A stretch of 64,000 bases of DNA from Niebla homalea (taxonomy: Eukaryota; Ascomycota; Lecanoromycetes; Lecanorales; Ramalinaceae): assembly GCA_019925105.1 (NCBI GenBank), contig JAHGAU010000023.1, positions 1-64,000 of the forward strand, in the 5' to 3' direction. Positions 24,581 through 36,053 of the stretch are shown here, one piece after another (position 1 is the first letter of the stretch; the number at the start of each line of letters is the position of its first letter). A program made the translations under genes and the position numbers. Below the pieces are notes generated by a model. That model made no database searches. It worked only from the letters and a program-made list of their open reading frames with translations, and was not told where the DNA came from.

Positions 24581-24676
24581 CGACCTCCTCCTCAATCTCA
24601 TTCTCGACCTCCTCCTCAATCTCATCCTCGACCTCCTCCTCAATCTCATCCTCGACCTCCTCCTCAATCTCATCCT
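24581..24676 (+). repeat. 24-bp minisatellite, 4 units
   Basis: Four nearly identical units of 24 bp, each starting CGACCTCCTCCTCAATCTCA, at 24581, 24605, 24629 and 24653, with degenerate units upstream from about 24525. The unit length is a multiple of three, so both strands stay open and give spurious frames. No protein call is made. Confidence 0.9.
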
Positions 24677-24699
24677 CGACCTCTCCTTCCCATACCCCT

Positions 24700-25222
24700 C
24701 ATCTGTACTCTCATACCCCGCGCCCTCTTCCACTATACCCTGAGAACAAACTCAAGCGTCCTCGCGGAGTGGGCGTTGGCCGTGGCCAGTTCGATAGCAT
24801 GATATTATGTCAAGAGACCAAAGGAGAGGCCCAGTTGTGAGATGTTCATCCTGTACCCTTTGCATCTTCTGACACATGCATAGCGGATCATTACAATTGT
24901 GGCGTCCGAGGGATTGGTCTGACCGTTAGAGCGATAGATGATGGGCGATAGCGGCATCCGAAAGTACCCTTGGATAGAAAAGCGACGTGCGCTGCTTCCT
25001 GGTGGCGTCTGACAGCTTGCGAAATCGATTCGAAGTATAAGTGAAACGACATCACGCGATATGTCGCGATACTTCAGAAAAGCAGAGACTATATACTGCC
25101 CATCAAGTGTACTTAAATACCATGTATAAGGACTCAGGTCCGGTCAATATCATAATAAAAATTATCATACAAATGCTATGCACCATATATATTAAAAACT
25201 ATCAAGGAGTGAGTACTGAATG
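24700..25222. other. Intergenic, no gene recognised
   Basis: No frame with a domain or convincing start. AT content rises around 25140-25200. Confidence 0.5.
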
Positions 25223-25906
25223 ATAGGCTGGCATTTGCTGCTCAAGAACGCCATCATTACGGCGCGCATACATGCGTCACCAGCAGCCCAGCCTTTCCGT
25301 AGTCCGTTGGGTGCCTGGCGGTAGGTACGGAGTGTATTGCCGTCTCGGAAGGCCTGAGAAAGAGCTGCGAGGCTCCCAGATCGCGAGAGTCCAAGGAGCC
25401 AGGAATCGCAAGCTGTTGATGCAATTTCATGAAAACGATGTGATCAAGACCGACAGCGTTGAACGCATTCTTCTCCTGTAAACAGCCTTGGAGTTCGTAG
25501 GTGCTCGCTTTGCTACGGCTGAGCCAGTCTGTAATGGCGAGAAGAGCCCCAAGATTGTTTGGCGATGGCCCCATTCTGCCCCGGGGTATGCATCGTTGTG
25601 ATCTGGATGGCGAATCGTGCTTGGAAGATCGAAGGGGCCTTTCAGTGGGTCGAGCTTGTGGCTAGTGCCCGGCAGACGGAAACCGATGGGAGTGATTGTA
25701 CCTAGCACGATTGGGCCCAGCATTGCTACGCATTCTGGGCTCGCATGTAGTGCCTCGATTGTACGACCTAGAGCGGCCAGTAATGCGATTCGTGCTCGTT
25801 TCCACGCGAGTGGGGATGTGATATGAAATTCAAAGACATATCTTGTGATGTCTACCAGAAGTTCGTCATAATCGTCAACGTGGGTAGCGTTGTTGGTGGT
25901 CGTCAT
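25223..25906 (-). pseudogene. 2-methylcitrate dehydratase (PrpD), 5' half
   Basis: Starts at an ATG at 25906 and gives DDYDELLVDITRYVF, HITSPLAWKRARIALL, GPIVLGTITP, RLPGTSHKLDPLKGPFD and GAEWGH, the N-terminal half of the PrpD family. A net frameshift follows GAEWGH. The next frame continues NNLGALLAITDWLSRS, ELQGCLQEKNAFN and [12 protein letters not shown] second frameshift near 25390 is needed to read [21 protein letters not shown] and [16 protein letters not shown]. Coding similarity ends near 25223. The last ~65 bp are the same region with which the 3' half at 20.4 kb begins. There, copy 1 shows mainly C-to-T/G-to-A changes relative to this copy. It cannot make an active enzyme. Confidence 0.82.
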
Positions 25907-26997
25907 TGATGACGTGGTTAGCAAGAAATGATAGTCGATCTGCGATGATCAGGGCAACGGTAGCTATGATGTCTTACAAATTCTGCAGCCTTCTAGGTAG
26001 GTCTACTCAGGGAATGCCAAAAGGACTGGAGAAATCGTGTCAGTCATCAATGTCCACTTTGAGCCGTGTGGGCTCCTTTTACTGCAATAGACGGTTTGCT
26101 TCCGGTTGGTAGCTGGATGGGACAGCCATACATTATGTCGCAGCCGTTCTCATCCTGTGCCGCTGAAGAGACAGTGGAGATATTTCACACGATATCCAGG
26201 ACTAACATCGATTGCAAAAGGCAAGCCCTCTTATCAGCCACTTCGATTTCGCTTTGTGCTGCGATACATACTGGGAAAGCTCTTCCAAGTTTTGGGAGGC
26301 AGCCATGGACGCTTCTCGCTTGGGCAGTGTCCATCCAAAGATTTATCCTCAGGCCAGTTGACTACAGTCGATATCAGACTCCAATAGCCAACAACGCTGT
26401 ACAAGCTGATGACATTGGGAGGATCTTCATTGACGACGAATTCGACTACTCTGAGCGTGTCTTGTTCACCGCTGTGGTGGGGCCATCCTCCCGGCAACGC
26501 GGATAAGAGTGCCTTATTTCCATCTCCGGTGTCGTAGCGTATTTTCGTTTCCAGGGTGTACTTTAGGACATGCGGAATAGGCACTTGTCGGCTAAGCGGC
26601 TCTTCAGGGGCCGTGCGGGGGAGCTCATAGATTTGTATGAGAGTTCTTCATCTCATCATTGAGGACTTGCTTGGACAACGGCTTTTGTCAAAATTGTCCA
26701 CCCACCCGCTCCTTTTGTGTACATAGCTTCACTTAGATAGCCCCAGGTTTCCAGCTTCTACGGGAGGCTTCTCAGCCCTGGCTTCACCCCGTGGCCGGGC
26801 CACGGCGGGGGGTGCCTCGACGGCGAGGTCCCTGTAGCTCAGGTCAATCAAAAACACGATAAACACCAAAATCACCACAAATCCACGTATACACGTAGCA
26901 GGGATGGAGCAAATTAGGTACAGTCTCATACAATCATGAACAGTTGATCTCAGCTTGAACACCATTATCTATAAAACCAAGACTTCATACCACTACA
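25907..26997. other. Intergenic, no gene recognised
   Basis: A plus frame at 26066-26506 and a minus frame at 26584-26234 overlap each other. Neither has a recognisable motif or good splice sites. No claim is made. Confidence 0.45.
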
Positions 26998-27641
26998 ATG
27001 CCCGCGCTCGCAGCCCGTATCGAAGCTGTCATCGGCAGCCGCGACGCCAAACTCTTCATCAAATCCGCAGCCTTTAAGCCTCACCCTTACCCACACTCGA
27101 CGTCACATCCGCGGAATGCGGTGACACCAACTCACCGCTCCTCATCACGCACACCCCTCTTGGCGAAAATCGTTTCCCCGAGCTTTCATGGAGTCGTCAG
27201 CCCACCACCGGAGAACCCAGCCTAGACGTAGTAGAATACCTGGTGATAGTAGAAGACCCCGACGCGCCCTTGCCCAGTCCTGTCGTTCATGGGATCTACT
27301 ATGGTATCCCTGCTTCAAAGACCACCGTCCTATCTAGGGATTTAGAGGTCTCTTCAGACCCAAAGAGCGTTGTCTTGGAAGGCGGGTTCAAGTATGGGAT
27401 GAATAGGCGACAGACCATATGGGCTGGGGCGAGGCCCGTCTTGGGGCATGGAATGCACAGGTATATGTTTCAAGTGGTTGGCTTGAGCGAAAGTATCAAT
27501 ACAGAGGGGCTGGGTAGGGTGCCTAGTAAGGAGGTGTTGGAGAAGGCGGTAGAGGGGAAAATTGTTGCTTGGGTGTTTGAGTGGGGACATTTGAGAGAAA
27601 GATTGGGGTCAATGGGGAGTGAGGCTCTGGTTTCGCTATGA
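26998..27641 (+). pseudogene. PEBP / YbhB-like protein with a frameshift
   Basis: The ATG at 26998 opens a frame (MPALAARIEAVIG...FIKSAAFKP) that must shift by one base near 27085 to continue as TLDVTSAECGDTNSPLLITHTPLGENRFPELSW. From there it runs without a break: EYLVIVEDPDAPLPSPVVHGIYYGIPA, GGFKYGMNRRQ, GHGMHRYMFQVVGL, ending at 27641. DPDAPLPSPVVHG and GHGMHRYMFQ (the usual GPHRY box, altered) are the ligand-site signatures of phosphatidylethanolamine-binding proteins; fungal members of this type are about 200 residues, as here. The role of fungal PEBPs is poorly known (lipid or kinase binding is known for animal members). A one-base sequencing error or an unseen mini-intron is the main alternative to a real break. 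Confidence 0.75.
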
Positions 27642-28317
27642 CTGGTCGATCTGGGGACGCATAAATTTGAACAAGCAAAACCTCGCCACCACAAAACATG
27701 ACTTACATCTTTAGTGACTTCTTTTCCTCCGTGCGATGCCAACATGAGTTTGAGATCTTTTCGCAACCGTCGCCACCGCAGCTGATCCAAAGCTTCGTTC
27801 CGCGTATACATACATGGTCGTATAGTGATACATGCCTAGCATGCTTGATTTTCTCGCCAAAGGGAAAGCGATCTAGGATCCTCACTGGGCTTGTATGGAC
27901 TTGCCATCTTTTCAACGTTGGGCACAATTTCGTACACTTTCTCATCATGCGAGGGGCTTATGTGGCATGGTCGGAGATGGGAAGCACTGCAAAAGTGAGA
28001 AGATAGCTGGGAGTGATACTCGAGTTTGCATCTACTACAACCACGTACAACGGCAGCCCATCATCATAGTCTCAGGCGACTAGAGAGCTTGAGTATTACA
28101 ACCTTAGCTTTCGTTCACAGCACGAGCGGCAGAGGAACCAGCGTTGTCTATTATGATACTCTCCCACTGGCCTGGGGGGCCTGGTAAGCTTTGAATCCCG
28201 TTTCTGGATCTCCGCCTGGATCCTCTTCTTCCCTATGCATCAGGCAGTTCAAGGGCCACAAGTGGTACAAAAAGCATTATAGGATCCTCTCTCAACCGCA
28301 CAGCCCTTGCGTTTCGA
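27642..28317. other. Intergenic, no gene recognised
   Basis: Short frames on both strands (for example 27698-28006 plus) without recognisable content. Confidence 0.45.
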
Positions 28318-30034
28318 TCAATTAAAAGCTATTGTCATGATCATGCTTACTCTCCCTTTCTCAGCCATCTTCGGGCCGAAGACTGTGTGTGATGTTGGAC
28401 CATTCGCTGCTTTACTAATGAAGGCTTTAAAATTCCAATTGATTGCTTTCAAGCAGTTGAAAGCGTCCTTGGCGATCGGGACTCGTGAGAGCTCTTTGCT
28501 GTTGAAGTTTTGAACGATCAAGCCTTGGGTATCGGATGCTCCGAACTGCATGAGGCCGTTGTCCACATGAAGACCCCTGGGACCACCACCTTTGAGGGCT
28601 TCGGGAGAGGGGGCTGTCCGAAAGAACTCAACGCTGCGCTGGAGCCGTGAAATGTGATCGACGTCTAATTCTTTCACCTTTGTAACGACGTCTTTCCCGT
28701 GGTCTAGTGCTTTGCTTATGAAATCTTGGAAAGGTTTCAAAGCCGGATCCGTCGCGCGCTCCCATTGCGGACTGAATGAATCTTGCGAAGCTTGGCGTCG
28801 CGTTCTTCAATCTTCAGTGCTTTATATGATGGGTCATCTTGCGAGCCGGAGAAGATAGATCTCAGTTGACCGAATAGACTATGCGAAGACATTACCGCCG
28901 TCATCGGAGACCGTTCAACGATGGCCGTGCTCCAGTCGTCAAGGTCTTTCTGGACGTTTTGCGCAAAAGAGGCTTGGCCTGTGTCCCAGCTCGTATAATC
29001 CTGTGAGGCGGTCAGAGCGGATTCTTCTATCGTATTGTAATTCTTCGGCTCGTAGATCGACAAGCGGTCGACCAGAGTGTTCTCGTCCCCGGCGCCCTCA
29101 GCCCCAGCATCGTCTGGCGAGGCTTCGGAGTCGGGCAAGTGGGCATCCTCGAACGGGCTGTCCAAGTCACCAGAATCCGAATCAAGAACCCAGCGCTGGG
29201 CACTTTGCAGCAAGAGCCAAAGACGTTACCACGTCGTTGAATGGAGCCCGGGCTTCGCCTCTTGATTCTTGAATTAGCGGTGGACTTCTGGATCATTTGT
29301 GACAATTTGCAGGGCCCGCAATTTTGATCCGCCCAATGTTCTCTTTCAGATCGTCTCCTACGATTTTTGCTTCACTCTCAGCAAAGTGTTGAGCAAAACT
29401 TCCTTCGCCGGCTTGCTACAAGATTCTACTTCCCTCTTCACTTGCAGGAATAGCAAGATCAACAGCACCCTCCGTGATTTGAACACCAGTTTCGGCTTCC
29501 GGGCCAAATGGTACCATAAAAGGGGCCAGATCTGAGATCGTAGCACCATCCTTTTGGTTCCGATCTTTACGTTGTGAGAGCCAATCATGTAGCAACAGCG
29601 GTCACATGATTTACCTGTGATATTAAAGAGGGCCGAACCAGAGATCTGCTTCACTTTCTCCGATACGCAAGCTCTTGCGACTCCGAATGCATCACTAAGA
29701 TTTGGTACCACGGCTCGCTTCCTAAATCTGCGTTTTGCCTGACTCACAAAACCGCTCGCACCTCGAACGAGGCATAGCGATAAGTCCCCCCGATGAGTGA
29801 GCTCGTAGAGCTGTATCGCTTGATTGGCCGACTCTTTAGCAAACCCTCAGGTGAGTCTTCCAAAGTCGCTGCCGGCATTGCTGACCTCCTAGGCACCTTA
29901 ACTATTCCTCCATTGACTGTAGCATTGATGATTCCGTAGGTGACTGCGACTGTATTATGGGTCAAATCGGATTCGACCAGATCCTTTGCGGCGGTGACTG
30001 CTTCTTCCACCACCGCAACGGTCGTAGTTTCCAC
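28318..30034 (-). pseudogene. Unrecognised gene, fragmented
   Basis: Several minus-strand frames in series look coding but need frame changes. 30034-29744 starts with METTTVAVVEEAVTAAKD. A frame near 29560-29340 reads DLAPFMVPFGPEAETG and GAVDLAIPASEEG. 29213-28737 is acidic and Ser/Asp-rich, with LVDRLSIYEPKNYNTIEE and FAQNVQKDLDDW. 28740-28318 starts KPFQDFISKALDHGKDVV and contains GLHVDNGLMQFGASDT. The pieces have even, protein-like composition and share direction, so one multi-exon or decayed gene is likely. I do not recognise the family and give no function. Confidence 0.4.
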
Positions 30035-31150
30035 GGATTGAAAAACCTTGGGCTTGAAACGGCAGATAAGTCCTATATACGGATTCCAAGGACCTCTATG
30101 CGATGTTCTGTTGCGTAAGGGAGAGCGCGCGACGCATCAATTCCGGTCTATCAGAAGCATTGAAAAACCATGAGTGGCTTCTCAGGATCTGTCACATGGC
30201 TGCCGCCAGCCATGATGTCGTTACTCTGAAGATTTCAACAGAGGTCCACCATGTTTCATCGAGGTTTTCAGACAAGACGTTTCTATCGCTTGAGGAGCGG
30301 CAAGTTGGATACATCAACAAGGGAGCACTGGAAGCGCCAGAGAAGGATCAAATTTGGCTGACGGACCCGGCTCAGGTCTAAATTTATGATAGAAGATCTC
30401 TCGGTATCGCAACCTTGTCTTTTGGAGATTCCGATCACTTTTCCCCCAAATGTCAGATTTAGATTTCTTATCCATTTTCGTATTGTGTAGCTGGACGCTA
30501 TCGATTGAGCTTTGAATTGGGCCAAGGACTCATGCAAACCTTGTTGCTTTTGCCGTCGATTTCAATTTATTTCTTCACAAATCTGCGTGCGGACCGTGGA
30601 AACTTTCGATAAGAAAGCTTCCCCTGGATGAAATCTTCCAGAAAGCGAGAATTGTTACTCCTGAATTACCCTAAGAGCTGCCGAATATGTAAGGGATGAG
30701 CAATCTCCTGCGTAATTTGACTTCGCACCCCGCTGTTCGATCGGAGGTGCCAACCAAAAGTCTTCTTGCCATGACTCTCTGTTTCTCTTTCCTCTAATCC
30801 GAGTGTAAGGTATTGTTTCGCGATTTGGATCTTTGGAAAACAGTATTCTACAGCTCTTGATTGATCCTGATGTGCCGTATCGGTCATGATGAGTGCGTTG
30901 ACCTCAGGACAAAAACACAGCGGCGCAGTGTCTGCTCCCAGTGGCGGCGCCGGCGGCGCATTCGTACTCCCAATATGCACATGGATGGAGAGGGTATTAG
31001 TCCTTTGTGGCTGGTAGGCGACACCTTAGTCGAGGCAGAATTCTGCGACGGTCGCCCTCCGCATGAACGTCCTTGTGTCTGATGATGGAAAGCAGATGCG
31101 CGTTTATGAAGGGTTGCGCCGTCTTGAAGCTGGACAATTGCGGCAAGGCG
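30035..31150. other. Intergenic, no gene recognised
   Basis: No frame above about 100 codons and no domain motif on either strand. Confidence 0.45.
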
Positions 31151-31196
31151 GATACCGGGTTATGGGCATTGTCAAACCCACTTGTCGTCGGAGTGA

Positions 31197-31640
31197 TTGC
31201 TTTGGGCTTCTGAAGGACCACTGTATCATCGACTGATCAAGGAGGTTAGGTCAAGGATCGGAGAGCTGGAAGGAACTAAGGACGTTTATGCGATCAGCAC
31301 TTATATCAGTCTAGATGCGCTGAGCGCATTCGGATTATCCGTTACGAGAAGCAGCTCCACGCAAGCAATGTGCACGATCAAGCCTTGGGTTGTGTGTGGA
31401 AGGATGCAAGAGCACCCAATATAGTGCCTGCAAGAGACGATCGACGAGGTCCACCCAGTTACGGATGAGTCACTTCGGATGAAAGCTCTCCTGGGGCTGC
31501 CGCGTCGATTGCAATTCTAAGCATCACGCAGAAACGTCCAGAACACGGAGCCACCCGACATTAGAGATTGGGGCGATTTTGCGTATCCCCTGGTGAGCCA
31601 CTAATCTCCAACTTCGTCACCCGCATCCTTGATGGCACCT
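31197..31640 (+). pseudogene. Possible cytochrome P450 remnant
   Basis: The first piece reads GPLYHRLIKEVRSRIGELE, like the I-to-J helix region of P450s. About 250 bp on, another frame gives DESLRMKALLGLPR, which resembles the ExxR helix (ESLRMYPP..GLPR). No haem-binding Cys region is visible and the frames are interrupted. The similarity is short and could be chance; treat as tentative. Confidence 0.3.
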
Positions 31641-31884
31641 ACTTGGAAGACCAGTAACCTTGTCTGTGATAGATTCTACTGGAAACGCCAAGCGCCCTTC
31701 CCCTAGGTTGACTTTTCCTTGCAAATCAGTACAAGTAGAGCCTGTTCCTTAGAAAACAGCTGGCTCGACTATGCGATCAGGGTCCACGATCGGTCCATAT
31801 ACAGGTAAGGAAGCAAAGGTCGAACTGCAGATAATGTAATGTGCGGTCTGGACTAACAATCAAAGCTTCTTGGAGGATCCTTTG

Positions 31885-33708
31885 CTAGCTAGGAATATTC
31901 TGTTGACATGAAGCGATGAATTCGTCCAGGCCCTGGGGACCGCTCAAGCCTGTGATCATCAGATTAACGTTGACACCAAGTGTGCTTGGACATGCGACTC
32001 ACCATAAGGATAATCTCTTGGGACAACATCTTCCTCCTCAAGATATCGCAACAATGGAGTAAAGATCTCCCAGCTGGCTTCCACCTCATCCGCTCCCACC
32101 TTCCTGTAGTAGACGCCTTTCAAGGCATCCAACAGCAAAGCCTCGTAAGCTTCGGGTAGCTCTGTACCTCGATACGACATGTCAAGGTCCTCAGCCTCAG
32201 TGCTGACATCAAAATCTGGCACCCGCGTATTGATTCTGAGAAAGATACCTTCGTCGGGCTGCACCCGAATGACAATTCGGTTGGGTATCAGATCCTGAAA
32301 GATCATTGCGTTTGGCGAAGGATGGAAATTGATCGTGACGGTCGCCTCAGACTTGTCCAATGCTAGGGTCGTCGTTAACTCAGCCAATCTGTTATATTGT
32401 CAGGTCGACCTACCTTTGCCAGCTTTCAACAATATGGGAACACCGCTCCAGCGTTCGTTCTCGATCCGAGCCTCTGCCGCGCAGAAGGTTACGCATCTTG
32501 ATCCATTGGGTACGTCCTCTTCGTCTTGGAACGCTGGCTTGGTGCCATCCACGGACTTGACATACTGGCCAATCAAAGTGCGTCGGTGATCGATCGGTGG
32601 CATCCAGGTTAGCACTCTGAGTTTCTCGTTGCCCACATCCTTGCTTGTGAAAGACTTTGGCCGTTCCATCGTCAGCAGAGCGAGGATCTGCATCATATCT
32701 GGGTAGAGAATTAGATTTCACTTCAAAAGCATATCCATGTCTTACGATTTTGCATGATGTCTCTGATGGTACCGGTGCTATTGAAGTAGCTGCCTCGGCC
32801 TTCTGCGCCACCAGCTTCGCACATTGAGATCTACATCCTCTTGGCATCAATGCTCTTCCTTCGTATAGGCATGACTAGAATACCTCAATATCATGAATAT
32901 GCCGCTTGTTCCATATCGCGCCGAATATTTCATTACCAAATCTGAGTGCAAGCAAATTGTTGACAACTTCTTTTCCCAGATAATGATCAACACGAAAGAT
33001 TTCGCCTTCGTCCCAATTACGATTGAGTGCATGTTGCAGCTCCCTTGAGCTCTGGACATCATGGCCAAATGGTTTTTCAATCTATGCATGTTCATCAGCA
33101 CTACATCGAAAGGTACTTCGCTTAGTGATTGACGAGGAAGTAGAGTGACGTACAATAAGCCGATTGTCGCCTTCTGTCGTGTAACAGAACCTCTTCAATC
33201 CGTCGCTCACCGGCTCAAAGGCAACAGGAGGTAAAGCCAAATAGAACAAGCGATGCTGCTCCTTCTTATGCTCACCCAATTCATCAAGCCGCCGTTGCAG
33301 CGTTTGAAAAGATTCATCGCCGCCTTCGTGTCCAGAAACGTAGCTGCATCGTGCGGTGAAATCTTTAAGTAGCTCGGCGAACCGTGGACTGTCCTTCTTT
33401 GCCTTGCCAGATATGATGCCATCAAACTCATCTTGACTAAGTCTGTCAGGCGCAAAGCCTATCACGCGGAATGTGGAAGGTAGTAATCTTCTTCGCTCCT
33501 GGATCTTTGATCAGTAAAGCCGAGGTGGATTTTACCGAGTTATTGTCAGAAATCACCATGTTGAATAGAGCTGGGAACTGAGGTACATCAATCAGCATTA
33601 TCGAAGATACATACACATATTGAGGGACTATACCAACTTCTTTCGCGCAAGATCGCCTGATGCGCCCGCCACGACGAGGACAGTGTCCTCTTTGATCTCC
33701 TGCTCCAT
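31885..33708 (-). CDS. gsdA: Glucose-6-phosphate 1-dehydrogenase
   Basis: First enzyme of the oxidative pentose phosphate pathway: oxidises glucose-6-phosphate to 6-phosphogluconolactone and makes NADPH in the cytosol. Proposed exons on the minus strand: 33708-33634, 33578-33558, 33498-33154, 33081-32884, 32830-32746, 32698-32414, 32362-32003, 31949-31885. All seven introns are GT-AG, 47-72 bp, and phases agree throughout, giving 477 residues (family usually about 500). Seen in order: VVAGASGDLARKK (NADP-binding), EKPFGHD, FRVDHYLGKE (active site with the catalytic His), LRFGNEIFGAIWN, and C-terminal NRIVIRVQPDEG and LPEAYEALLLDALKG. It ends GLDEFIASCQQ. The N-terminus is a little short; an extra upstream exon is possible. 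No damage seen; likely functional, though rather diverged from typical fungal copies. Confidence 0.93.
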
Positions 33709-34717
33709 CTTCCCTGGTAAATTTGAATCTGCTGTGTTCGCAGAAGCATTTGCAATATCTCACATCGGGTATTGGCACACATCTCGGAATGACATCATCC
33801 GACAATTCCGAATGATGACATCCTAATGACTCAGCGCCAAGGCATCGCTGGTGGGGGAATTCCGAAAATAGTATCCACGACCCGCTTCACCATGTCTTCG
33901 TGGACAATTCCAAGCAAGGAAGCCTCTCTGCCACTTACTCTCAAGAAAACTATCAGTACCGGTATCGATAACACCCCTGTTGGCACGAGCCGCTTGGAAG
34001 GCTTGTTCTATAAGAATCACTCAACATTCCATGCTCCTCGAATCCCCAGTACCAGAGCTCAGCTCCTGCTGATCAATAACTTCATGGCCTAAGATCCACG
34101 ATGTTGTCAAGAGCAACGCACGGTGAGGCGGTGCAGCGTACTATGATGAGAAGCGATCCATCCATAATGGGTTCTTAGGGCGGTCCGCAGTGGTGGCGCA
34201 GGGGGAGCAGCAAGCACAGCGTGAAAAGGGAACGGAAGGGATCAGTTTCGAAATAGCATACTTCGAATTGGTGGACAATGAGACTTTGGAGGGGGTGGCG
34301 AACGTGAAGCCGAGAAAGGGGCCGTTTCTGACGGGCGCGATAAAGATCCTACCGTTGGAAGGGTTGCAGTCAAATGATGAGCGAGGGAAGAGTGCGGTGA
34401 GGCTGATCGATGGATTGGTGCTGGAGCCGATGATTAATTCCTAAGCGATTGCCAAAACATGGACATCAAATCACAAATACATAAGACTGAATACATATTG
34501 ACCCGATATACTCAGGCTACGTGGGTCAGTCATGTTGTGTACGGTACCCTGCATTGGGCTAGCTTAGCGTCTGAGATCATGCTGTGCACTCAGAAGTTCA
34601 ATCGATACTCGTAAAGTGACAGTCTCCAAGTGACCGTCTCCAAAGTGAGTGGAGGACCATGTTCAGCTGAGTGAGTTTAAGTTCGGGTATCGAGGTACCT
34701 TTGACAAGGCTTAGGGC
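33709..34717. other. Intergenic, one unrecognised short frame
   Basis: A plus-strand frame at 34190-34444 (up to 84 codons, EIAYFELVDNETLEGVANVKP...) is acidic and even in composition and might be a 3' exon, but no partner exon or family was found. The rest shows nothing. Confidence 0.35.
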
Positions 34718-35159
34718 TTATTGCGCATGCTCGCAGCCAGTCAGCTCGTTGCCCAAACCAGGAACTTCGGCCACCTGTCAAACAGTACTCAGTCAATCAT
34801 ACAAGTAACGCAACAAGGCAAGGTGAGGTCACTCACACCAACTGCACAATACCCCGCAAGGGGGCGCTCTGCACTGTCACAAGTGCCCTCCGTAAGACCT
34901 TTCGTGTAAGTCACTGATCCAGCTAGCGATACCCATGTCAGCATGCTCTCTGGCTGTAGAATGTCAAACACTCTGTTGCCTTACAGTCAAGACGGGTCCC
35001 TGTTGGTTCGCCCAAGGCACCTCCGTCTACAGCCGCGCAACAGGTGAGCAGTTCGCTTCCCGGCTTCTGGACTCCCCCAACATCGAGGCCTGGGCATGTG
35101 AATACTGAAGTGACCGCGAGCCCGCCGCATAGAAAGGCAAGCAAGGTTGCTGAGTGCAT
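34718..35159 (-). CDS. Small secreted Cys-rich protein, class II hydrophobin-like
   Basis: Proposed exons 35159-34985, 34913-34837, 34774-34718, giving 102 residues. The ATG at 35159 starts a clear signal peptide (MHSATLLAFLCGGLAVTS). The mature part has FTCPG, LLTCCAAV, EGTCDS, GYCAVG and LTGCEH. This spacing recalls class II hydrophobins, small amphipathic coat proteins of hyphae and spores. The sixth Cys of the expected CC pair is Tyr (TAT for TGT) and the LDC at the first splice site is lost by splicing at T/GTAAGG. If the second intron (GTGAGT...GACAG) is kept, the frame instead ends LPCCVTCMID and shows eight or more Cys. So either a degenerate hydrophobin or another Cys-rich secreted protein. 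Exon choices need transcript support. Confidence 0.5.
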
Positions 35160-36053
35160 ACTGAATTTCAAATGGCTGACGTATGCACACCAGCTGTGGC
35201 TTATAGTAAGTAATCCTCGGTATGAGGCAATAGGAGATTAATGTAGTCGACCGGGAGACGGGGGGGTTCGCGAAGGTATAAACGTCCAAAACCTATGCCA
35301 GATCCTGAAGTCATCTCCGTCTTGTGGATGTGTGATGGGCTTCTCTAGCTGCAGACGCTTAGGTTGCATTGCCAGAATCCTCTAGCCACACGGTAGTTCA
35401 AGCCATCGTCTTGCAGGACTGCGACGATCGTGATTGGTCTATCTCCACCGCACCAAGGACTTTGCAGGAGAATTTCAATGTCAAGCTAGGAGAATCCAGC
35501 AACTCCAAGCCCCCGCACGATGTTGGTAGTACCTTTCATATGGCCAAGGGTATCTCCCGCCTTTAACCACTAACATAGGTGGGGTTAAATGTGGTGCGAT
35601 CGATCGATGGCGAGCATCGCGTGAGAGAGTTGACACATGAGCTCGGCTAGGCTCGCTGGTGATATGCCATGCGTAATTCGTGCAAACGAAGAGAAGTCTC
35701 GACCATATGAAGCAGATCGTCCCATCAAGATGACTTTTCACTTGACTTTGCTGCAACCTCCGGCATTAGTCCATAAGCTGGTCATCGTAAAGTATGGCTT
35801 CCGACTCGTAGTCTAGGGTAGTCTTATTGACTGTCATGTGCCAGCAAGCTTCTGAAGATGAGATAGCAGCATTAACAGCGTAGTTGCAGGCTTGAGCATT
35901 GAGTGCCACAAACCAATCGATTTAGGTTTTTACTCGTGCCTTGCCAAATTAGCATTATACTCAACTGGGAGCTCGCACGGCGTGACCGAACTCAAGCCCC
36001 ACGGACATTAAATGTGGTCAAAGCTGCCACTTGACGTCCTTTCAATGGCCTTC
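35160..36053. other. Intergenic, no gene recognised
   Basis: Lies upstream of the secreted-protein gene and downstream of the WW-repeat gene, both on the minus strand. Short frames only. Confidence 0.5.

Noticed and set aside
24440..24840. Long Ser/Thr or Arg/Met-rich frames over the minisatellite, on both strands
   Set aside because: They arise because the 24-bp unit is a multiple of three with no stops; there is no start context or domain.
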